58,907 bases of DNA from Prescottella defluvii (GTDB lineage: Bacteria; Actinomycetota; Actinomycetes; Mycobacteriales; Mycobacteriaceae). The notes beneath the pieces are model-generated. The model searched no databases and was not told the origin of the DNA. It worked only from the letters and a program-made list of their open reading frames with translations. Below are positions 52,998 through 58,907 of the stretch, in pieces (position 1 is the stretch's first letter; every line of letters begins with the position of its first letter). The translations under genes were made by a program, and so were the position numbers. The DNA lies in contig NZ_JPOC01000055.1 of the NCBI RefSeq assembly GCF_000738775.1, forward strand, positions 1 to 58,907, written 5' to 3'.

Positions 52998-53855
52998 ATG
53001 ACGGACATTCGGAAGGTCACCGTGCTGGGCGCGGGAGTGCTCGGCTCCCAGATCGCCTTTCAGACGGCTTTCAAGGGATTCGAGGTCACCTCGTACGACA
53101 TCGACGACAAAGCTCTCGACGCCGCGCGCGGTCGCTTCGCCGGCCTGGTCGACACGTATCGCCAGGACGTTCCCGGTGCCGACGACGGCAGCGCCGCCGC
53201 CACCCTGGACCGTCTCGCGCTGACGTCCGATCTCGACGCCGCGGTGGCCGACGCGGATCTCGTCATCGAGGCAATTCCGGAGATCCTGTCGCTCAAGCAG
53301 GACACGTACCGCCGGATCGGCGCTGCCGCGCCGGAGCGGACGATCTTCGCGACGAACTCGTCGACGCTGCTGCCGAGTGACCTCGCCGAGGCCACTGGCC
53401 GCCCCGACCGTTTCCTCGCGCTGCACTTCGCGAACCGGGTGTGGCGGTTCAACACCGCCGAGGTGATGGGCACCGAGCAGACCGACCCCGAGGTGTTCCG
53501 CACCGTCGTCGAGTTCGCGACCGAGATCGGCATGGTCCCGATCGAACTGCACAAGGAGAAGGCGGGTTACGTGCTGAACTCACTGCTCGTGCCGTTCCTG
53601 AACTCGGCGGCGGCCCTCGCCGCCGGTGGCTACGCCGAACCGGAGGATGTCGACAAGACCTGGAAGATCGCCACCGGCGCACCGATGGGACCGTTCCAGA
53701 TCTTCGACATCATCGGCCTCACCACGCCGTACAACATCATGGCGCACGGGGACGAGAACGCGCAGAAGCTGGCGGTGTGGCTCAAGGAGAACTACATCGA
53801 CAAGGGCAAGCTCGGTGTCGCGTCGGGCGAGGGCTTCTACCGCTACAAGGACTGA
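52998..53855 (+). CDS. 3-hydroxyacyl-CoA dehydrogenase, NAD-binding (short form)
   Basis: 285 residues with GGAGGG upstream of ATG 52998. N-terminal Rossmann motif VTVLGAGVLGSQIAFQTA, Glu in IEAIPEILSLKQ, TNSSTLLPSD and a C-terminal domain (AGYVLNSLLVPFLNSAAALAAGGYAEPEDVDKTWK). Where the family usually has HFFNP at the catalytic His, this one has HFANRVW, so substrate handling may differ. It oxidises 3-hydroxyacyl-CoA or a related hydroxy acid. Complete gene, divergent from the reductase. Confidence 0.88.
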   Translation: MTDIRKVTVLGAGVLGSQIAFQTAFKGFEVTSYDIDDKALDAARGRFAGLVDTYRQDVPGADDGSAAATLDRLALTSDLDAAVADADLVIEAIPEILSLKQDTYRRIGAAAPERTIFATNSSTLLPSDLAEATGRPDRFLALHFANRVWRFNTAEVMGTEQTDPEVFRTVVEFATEIGMVPIELHKEKAGYVLNSLLVPFLNSAAALAAGGYAEPEDVDKTWKIATGAPMGPFQIFDIIGLTTPYNIMAHGDENAQKLAVWLKENYIDKGKLGVASGEGFYRYKD

Positions 53856-53878
53856 CCACCTGATCTGACACGGATCGA

Positions 53879-53909
53879 GGGACAGGCACCGCTTGTCGGC
53901 ACCTGTCCC
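53879..53909. terminator. Bidirectional stem-loop terminator
   Basis: GGGACAGG (53879-53886) pairs with CCTGTCCC (53902-53909), with a further CCG/CGG stem inside. It lies between two convergent genes. Confidence 0.6.
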
Positions 53910-53920
53910 CCGACATCCCG

Positions 53921-56029
53921 TCAGACCGAGACCGGCACCCGTTCCGGCTCGACCTCGAGCGGCTGCGTCCGGACGGGCCGGAACCGGTCGATGATCACGA
54001 CGCAGAGCAGGGAGACGGCTCCCCAGATCACGAACGTGAGCAGGTGGCCCCCGACGGTGTCACCACCGAAGTACAGGATCGACCGCACCGACTCGACCGC
54101 CGCCGGCATCGGCAGGACGTCGTGCAGGAACCGGAAGATCGTGGGTTCCATGTAGATCGAGAGCGCGCCGCCGGACGCCGGGACCCCCAGGAACATGAGG
54201 ACCGCAACGGCCGGGAGTACGGCCAGCACACCGAGCAGGCGCACGAAGACGGTGGTGAACAGCGCGACCGAGACGATCGCGACGATGCCGGTCCCGACCA
54301 GCGGCAGGAAATGGCCGTCCACCGCGCCGACGATCGGATCCGCGATCACCCACAACACCGTGGACATGAACACCGCGAATCCGGCCACGACGGGCACCAG
54401 CTTGCGTAGCGGCATCACCATCGGAGCGGCACCGAAGGCGACGACGACCACCATGAAGCCGGACATGATCCAGCCCATCGCGAGGTACAGGCTGACGGTT
54501 CCCATCGTGTCGCCGTCCCCGAGCGATGCCACGGTCTCCGTCTCGAGCGGCATGCCCTGCCCCGCGGACACCTGACCGAACACCTGCTGCACCACCTGCT
54601 GCTGGCTCATCCCCGCGGCCTCGTTGGTGACGAGGGTGGCCGACGGGTTCTCGGCCGACGGTAGGACGTATGCCGCCACCAGGGTGCGGTCCTCGATCTG
54701 TTGCCGGGCGTCGTCGATCGAACCGGACACGGTGAGGTCGAACAGCCCCGGCACGCTCCGCTCGAGCCCGTCCGCCATCTGCTGGGCCTGCTCGGTGCTC
54801 GCGGCGACCACCGCGACGGGCATGTCCTTCGGCGCGGGCTGGTACATCGCCCCCAGCATCAGCGACAGCATCATCACGACCATCGCGACGGGGAAGAACC
54901 CGAGGAGGGCGTAGCGGACCCGGTTGCTGGTCGGGCGGGGTCCGGCGGTGATGGACGGCATCGTCACTTCGGGATCTCCGGCCTCGGGGTTGCGGCGCCG
55001 CTTCAGCGCGTCGATGCCGAGCGTCGCCGCGAGCGCGACGAGTCCTCCGACGACGAGCACGGCCACGTGGGTGCCAACTCCGTTTCCACCGAAGTAGATG
55101 ACCGACCGCAGGGCCTCACCGGTCGCCGGCGTCGGCAGGAAGTTGTGCAGCGTCGCGTACAGCGACGGCATCGTGTGCACGGACATACCCATGTTCGACG
55201 CGGGTACGCCGAGGACCATCAGGAAGAGCATGCCCGCCAGCACCGCCATCGGACCGAGGATGCGGGTGAGGAACAGTTGCACCAGGCCGACAGCGAAGAC
55301 GGCGAGCCACGAAATACCCAGGATCGCAGTGGTATTGCCGTCGAGCGCCCCGAGGATCGGTCCGGCGATCAGCCACACCAGCCCGGCCACCAGCGCAGCC
55401 CAGCCCGCGAGCAGCGGAACGAATCGGCGCACCCGCAGCAGCTCCGGCGAGTTCGACAGCATGATGCTCAGCGGCATGTAGCCGGCGAGCATCAACGCCG
55501 TGGTCATGAACATCGCGGCCAGACCGGCCGAGTCGCGTTCGGGGAGCGGTGCCAGGTCCTGGTTCTGCAGAGCGATCGCCTGCTCGAACGCCTGCGGCGC
55601 CACGAGCCCGGTGACCGTGGAGGCCTGGGATGCGCCCGCAGCGCCGGCGGTGTACATCGTGGCGGTGCCGTCGCCGGTGCCGGACAGCACGACGGCGCCG
55701 GCGACCTCGCGGTCCAGCACCGCCTGGCGCGCATCGGCGTCGGAGCCGACCACCCGGACGTCCACGGCCGACGGATCGGCGGCGGTAAGCGCGTCGGCGA
55801 ACTCCTGGGCCTGCTGCGCCGGACCCGCGACGGCGATCGGCATGTCGTGCGGGGTCGGGGCGTGCATCGACGCGAGATAGCCCGTGACCATCATGCCGAC
55901 CATCAGGAACGGCATGAGCACGATCGCGACGTACCGGCCGATCCGCTCCTTCTTGGCCCGGGCCAGTTCTGCCGCGGAAGCCTCGGTGCTGTCGGGAGGC
56001 CCCTCGGTCGCCGTGGACGTTTCTGTCAT
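53921..56029 (-). CDS. Internally duplicated ABC-2/YhgE-like membrane protein
   Basis: 702 residues from ATG 56029 (GAGGAG 7 bases upstream). Two halves of about 330 residues repeat the same plan: one helix, an exported domain opening with HDMPIAVAG or KDMPVAVVA and followed by QQAQEFADAL or EQAQQMADGL, then a cluster of five or six helices containing LGVPAS and ending in RS(I/V)(I/L)YFGG. This suggests a tandem duplication of a YhgE/DUF3533-type unit. The equivalent proteins are linked to type VII secretion or export, but no partner is present here. The divergent TetR gene probably regulates it. Confidence 0.82.
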   Translation of the reverse strand: MTETSTATEGPPDSTEASAAELARAKKERIGRYVAIVLMPFLMVGMMVTGYLASMHAPTPHDMPIAVAGPAQQAQEFADALTAADPSAVDVRVVGSDADARQAVLDREVAGAVVLSGTGDGTATMYTAGAAGASQASTVTGLVAPQAFEQAIALQNQDLAPLPERDSAGLAAMFMTTALMLAGYMPLSIMLSNSPELLRVRRFVPLLAGWAALVAGLVWLIAGPILGALDGNTTAILGISWLAVFAVGLVQLFLTRILGPMAVLAGMLFLMVLGVPASNMGMSVHTMPSLYATLHNFLPTPATGEALRSVIYFGGNGVGTHVAVLVVGGLVALAATLGIDALKRRRNPEAGDPEVTMPSITAGPRPTSNRVRYALLGFFPVAMVVMMLSLMLGAMYQPAPKDMPVAVVAASTEQAQQMADGLERSVPGLFDLTVSGSIDDARQQIEDRTLVAAYVLPSAENPSATLVTNEAAGMSQQQVVQQVFGQVSAGQGMPLETETVASLGDGDTMGTVSLYLAMGWIMSGFMVVVVAFGAAPMVMPLRKLVPVVAGFAVFMSTVLWVIADPIVGAVDGHFLPLVGTGIVAIVSVALFTTVFVRLLGVLAVLPAVAVLMFLGVPASGGALSIYMEPTIFRFLHDVLPMPAAVESVRSILYFGGDTVGGHLLTFVIWGAVSLLCVVIIDRFRPVRTQPLEVEPERVPVSV

Positions 56030-56087
56030 CGATTGCGCTCCTCGTTGCCATGCGTGAAACCCGCCGGTGAACCACCGACCACCCAAA

Positions 56088-56109
56088 ATTTACGCCACCT
56101 GACTTAAAT
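56088..56109. promoter_or_regulatory. Candidate operator between membrane protein and TetR genes
   Basis: ATTTA (56088-56092) and TAAAT (56105-56109) form an inverted repeat over 12 bases in the 169-bp divergent region. Weak arms; shown only as a candidate. Confidence 0.25.
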
Positions 56110-56198
56110 AGGACAATGTCGAAGGGCGGTGAGATAGATCGCATCCGGATCCGCGGAACCGACGACCGTCGCATCCGGCCATGTCGAGAGGGAGACAA

Positions 56199-56858
56199 TT
56201 GGGACAGCACAGTGACCGCGTTCGCCACTCACTGATGGATGCGGCCGAGGAACTGTTCGCGACACACGGCATCGACGCCGTGTCGAACCGGCGTATCGCC
56301 GAGCACGCCGGCAACGCCAATCACTCCGCCGTGTCGTATCACTTCGGAGGGCACGACGAACTCGTCCATGCCCTGCTCTTGCGCCAGTCCGAACGCATGC
56401 GGGCGCGCCGGGCCGAGCTGGTCGGCGAACTCGGCGACGACCCCGGACTCGCCGACCTGCTTGCGAGCCTGATCGTTCCGTTCACCGACTACCTGGCGTC
56501 GGCGCCGGTTCCCAGTTGGCGGGCCCGTTTCCTACAGCAACTGCGCACGGTCCCGTCGGCCGCGGCCACGGTGGCCGAGTCGATCACCGCCGATCCGCTG
56601 ATCGACGACCTGGTCCAGCAGATCCGCGGGATCCTCGCGACGATTCCGGAACCGGTCCTGCGCGGCCGGTCCTGGATGATCGGCCGCATGACGATCGACG
56701 CGTCGGCCCAGTACGAGGCGCACATCCAGGACGGCGCCACCCCCAACTGGACCGAGTTCGCGTATTTCCTCATCGACTCGTACGCCGGCATGCTGGCGGC
56801 GCCGGTGACACACCCGGGCGACTTCCTGGGGCAGTCGAAACTGTCGGATCTGCTGTAG
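56199..56858 (+). CDS. TetR-family transcriptional regulator
   Basis: 219 residues from TTG 56199, preceded by GAGGGAG; ATG 56181 in the same frame lacks a ribosome-binding site but cannot be excluded. Helix-turn-helix at about residues 27-50 (VSNRRIAEHAGNANHSAVSYHFGGHDELVHAL). The C-terminal domain is long and contains a TetR_C-like helical region. It is divergent from the duplicated membrane protein, which it most likely represses. Ligand unknown. Confidence 0.85.
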   Translation: MGQHSDRVRHSLMDAAEELFATHGIDAVSNRRIAEHAGNANHSAVSYHFGGHDELVHALLLRQSERMRARRAELVGELGDDPGLADLLASLIVPFTDYLASAPVPSWRARFLQQLRTVPSAAATVAESITADPLIDDLVQQIRGILATIPEPVLRGRSWMIGRMTIDASAQYEAHIQDGATPNWTEFAYFLIDSYAGMLAAPVTHPGDFLGQSKLSDLL

Positions 56859-56862
56859 CCGC

Positions 56863-58278
56863 TCAGGCGAGCAGCTTCTTCTGCACCTTCCCCATGGCGT
56901 TACGCGGCAGCGACTCGACCAGCCGGACCTCGCGCGGCCGCTTGTGCACCGAGAGCTGCGATGCGACGTGGTCGATCAGCGCCTGCTCGTCGAGCCCGTC
57001 ACCTACGACGAACGCGACGATCCGCTGACCCAGGTCGGCGTCGGGCAGCCCGACGACGGCGGCTTCCTTCACCCCCGGATGCCCGAGCAGCGCCGTCTCG
57101 ACCTCGCCGGCACCGATCCGGTACCCGCCCGACTTGATGAGGTCGGTGGACTCGCGGCCGACGATGCGGTGGAAGCCGCCCGCGTCGATCACCGCGACGT
57201 CGCCGGTCTTGAACCAGCCGTCCTCGGCCCACGACTCGGCGGTGGCCTCGGGCCGGTTCAGGTAGCCGTCGAACAGCATGGGACCGCGGACTTGCAGGCC
57301 GCCGATGCTCTCGCCGTCGTGTGGCACCTCGCCCCCGCGCTCGTCGCGCAGGCGGGTCTCGACGCCGCGGACCGGCAGTCCCACCCAGCCGGGGCGGCGT
57401 TCGCCGTCCACGCGGGTGCTGATCGTCAGCATGGTCTCGCTCATGCCGTAGCGCTCGATCGGCGTGAGCCCGGTGAGCTCGCGCAGTCGTTCGAACACCG
57501 GCACCGGTAGCGGCGCACTGCCCGACACCAGCAGTCGGGCACCGCTGAGCGCCCGCGCCGATTCCTCGTCCTCGGCGATCCGCGACCACACGGTCGGCAC
57601 ACCGAAGAACAGCGAGCCACCGGCCCGGGCGGCGTCCGCGTACGCCTGCGGCGTGGGCTTGACGGTGTGGATCAACCTGCTGCCGACCCGCAGCGGGCCG
57701 AGCACTCCGAGGATCAGGCCGTGCACGTGGAAGAGCGGAAGACCGTGCACCAGAACGTCCTTCGACGTCCACTGCCACGCCTCGGCGAGCGCGTCGATGC
57801 CGGAGGCGATCGCGCCCCGGCTGAGCAACACGCCCTTCGGCGGGCCCGTCGTGCCGGACGTGTAGAGCACGAACGCGGTGGACGACGGGTGCGGTTCCGG
57901 GTGGCCGTGCCAGTCTCGGGCGTGCACGCGCACCGGCACGATCGGCAGACGGCTGCCCTCCGGCGCCCGTCCGAGCCACGCCTGCGCGCCGGAATCGGAC
58001 AGGATGTGATCGAGCTCGGCCGGACCCGAATCCGGCGGGACGGGAACGACGGTGACGCCCGCGAGCAGGCACCCGACGACGGCGATCACGGTCGCCGGTG
58101 TCGGCTCGGCCAGCACCGCGACCACCCGGGCGCCGGTGATGCGCTTGGCCAGCGCGCCGGCCGCTCCGAGGATGTCGGTGCGCGAGAGCGCGGTGTCGCC
58201 GATCCGGACGGCGTCGGGCATGTCGTCGCCGCGCGCGACGGCGAGGGGATTCAGCGAACTGAGCAGCACGACGCCCAC
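56863..58278 (-). CDS. Malonyl-CoA synthetase (MatB)/FadD36-like acyl-CoA ligase
   Basis: 471 residues from GTG 58278, close to MatB and to FadD36 (473). ANL motifs: VLYTSGTTGPPKGVLLS, GLPLFHVHGL, IERYGMSET, GWFKTGDVAVID and GRESTDLIKSGGYRIGAGEVE, ending in RNAMGKVQKK (catalytic Lys). The short, compact form favours short dicarboxylates such as malonate or methylmalonate. It lies 17 bases after the proline dehydrogenase gene on the same strand, near where Rv1193 lies relative to Rv1188. Confidence 0.85.
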   Translation of the reverse strand: MGVVLLSSLNPLAVARGDDMPDAVRIGDTALSRTDILGAAGALAKRITGARVVAVLAEPTPATVIAVVGCLLAGVTVVPVPPDSGPAELDHILSDSGAQAWLGRAPEGSRLPIVPVRVHARDWHGHPEPHPSSTAFVLYTSGTTGPPKGVLLSRGAIASGIDALAEAWQWTSKDVLVHGLPLFHVHGLILGVLGPLRVGSRLIHTVKPTPQAYADAARAGGSLFFGVPTVWSRIAEDEESARALSGARLLVSGSAPLPVPVFERLRELTGLTPIERYGMSETMLTISTRVDGERRPGWVGLPVRGVETRLRDERGGEVPHDGESIGGLQVRGPMLFDGYLNRPEATAESWAEDGWFKTGDVAVIDAGGFHRIVGRESTDLIKSGGYRIGAGEVETALLGHPGVKEAAVVGLPDADLGQRIVAFVVGDGLDEQALIDHVASQLSVHKRPREVRLVESLPRNAMGKVQKKLLA

Positions 58279-58295
58279 TGTCTCACAATCGCCGG

Positions 58296-58907
58296 TCAGC
58301 CCCGCGTGAGCGTCGAACGCAGGAAGAACTTCAGGTTCGACGGCCGCTCCGCGAGACGCCGCATGAAGTAGCCGTACCACTGCGCGCCGTACGGCACGTA
58401 GACCCGCATCCGGCGGCCCGACTCCACCAATCGGGCCTGCTCGAGTTCCCGGATGCCGAACAGCATCTGGTACTCGAAATCGTCGGATTCCCTGCCGGTT
58501 TCCCGGACCAGCCCGTCGACTGCGGCGATGACCGCGGGATCGTGGGTGGCGACCATCGGGTAACCGTCACCGCGCATCAGGAGCGCGAGGCAACGCCGGT
58601 ACGACGCGTCGACGTCGCCCCGCGACTGATAGGCCACCGACTCGGGTTCGCGGTACGCGCCCTTGCACAACCGGATCCGTGACCCGGCGCCGGACAGGTC
58701 CCGGCAGTCGCCCTCGGTGCGCCGCAGATACGCCTGCAGGACCGTGCCGAGCCACGGAAAGTCGGCCCGCAGCTCGCGCACGATCGCCAGCGTGGAGTCG
58801 GTCCGGGTGTGATCCTCGGCGTCGACGGTCACCCACGCCCCGTGCTCGCGGGCCGCCTCGCAGATGGTCCGGGCATGGTCGAGCGCGATCTTCGCCCCGT
58901 CCCCCGG
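58296..58907 (-). CDS. Proline dehydrogenase, C-terminal part (truncated by window edge)
   Basis: About 203 residues are visible and the frame is open to the window end, so the start is outside. The GTG at 58832 is internal: the text before it (PGDGAKIALDHARTICEAA, then EHGAWVTVDAEDHTRTDSTL) continues the family sequence. C-terminal PRODH marks include RIRLCKGAYREPE, MVATHDPAVI, FEYQMLFGIRE and RVYVPYGAQWYGYFMRRLAERP. It oxidises proline to pyrroline-5-carboxylate using FAD; the P5C dehydrogenase gene is not in view. Confidence 0.9.
   Translation of the reverse strand, partial: PGDGAKIALDHARTICEAAREHGAWVTVDAEDHTRTDSTLAIVRELRADFPWLGTVLQAYLRRTEGDCRDLSGAGSRIRLCKGAYREPESVAYQSRGDVDASYRRCLALLMRGDGYPMVATHDPAVIAAVDGLVRETGRESDDFEYQMLFGIRELEQARLVESGRRMRVYVPYGAQWYGYFMRRLAERPSNLKFFLRSTLTRG

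Overview
The window is about 59 kb of high-GC (roughly two-thirds G+C) actinobacterial chromosome. Gene content points to the Mycobacteriales, most likely Nocardiaceae of the Rhodococcus/Prescottella type. It carries the fused 2-oxoglutarate decarboxylase Kgd, GlgM and GpgS of the methylglucose/alpha-glucan pathways, FolP2, FadD6, the sigE-rseA-htrA-tatB stress cluster, DUF3117, a DivIVA-domain protein and actinobacterial DapD/DapE. Much of 25-47 kb follows the order I recall for Mycobacterium tuberculosis Rv1201-Rv1234, with kgd (Rv1248c-like) on the left and FadD36/proline dehydrogenase (Rv1193/Rv1188-like) on the right. I see no tRNA, rRNA, CRISPR array, insertion sequence or prophage. This reads as ordinary core chromosome with accessory gene pairs inserted.

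Layout. 1-6 kb: the end of a fused ABC exporter, then kgd with a very strong terminator. 6-9.2 kb: a TetR regulator divergent from a Baeyer-Villiger monooxygenase/SDR operon. 9.3-13.5 kb: an HSP90-family ATPase overlapping a large TPR protein. 13.5-18.1 kb: an OpuA/ProU-type osmoprotectant ABC importer (second binding protein divergent). 18-20.1 kb: an MFS exporter divergent from its MarR regulator. 20.2-25.7 kb: malic enzyme, a small membrane protein, a PHP phosphoesterase, a SUFU-like protein, a second MFS exporter and a stress-protein-like membrane protein. 25.8-31.1 kb: CoA-ester lyase, MgtE-like soluble sensor plus DUF1003, a secreted lytic transglycosylase and Mrp. 31.1-35.2 kb: tatB, htrA, rseA, sigE and an O-methyltransferase. 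35.2-41.8 kb: glgC/glgM, an rRNA methyltransferase, DUF3117, tagA, a DivIVA-domain protein, gpgS, folP2. 41.8-47.3 kb: fadD6, two LOG-family genes, dapE and dapD. 47.3-58.9 kb: an amino-acid permease, enoyl-CoA hydratase, a DUF4304 protein, a TetR/TauD-type dioxygenase operon, a quinone-oxidoreductase-like reductase, a 3-hydroxyacyl-CoA dehydrogenase, an internally duplicated membrane protein with its TetR regulator, a MatB/FadD36-like synthetase and the end of proline dehydrogenase.

Functional themes: central carbon metabolism (Kgd, malic enzyme, CoA-ester lyase), cell-envelope stress and secretion (SigE, RseA, HtrA, TatB, lytic transglycosylase), glycogen/maltosyl-1-phosphate and glucosylglycerate synthesis (GlgC, GlgM, GpgS), lysine/diaminopimelate synthesis (DapD, DapE), and several efflux or catabolic modules each paired with a local regulator and a visible palindromic operator.

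A recurrent feature is a TANNNT -10 hexamer ending only 6-9 bases before a start codon, which suggests leaderless transcripts for a dozen or more genes. The least understood and most interesting items are the HSP90-TPR gene pair, the MgtE sensor domain without a channel coupled to DUF1003, the duplicated membrane protein, and the DUF3117 gene with a hairpin just upstream of its ribosome-binding site.
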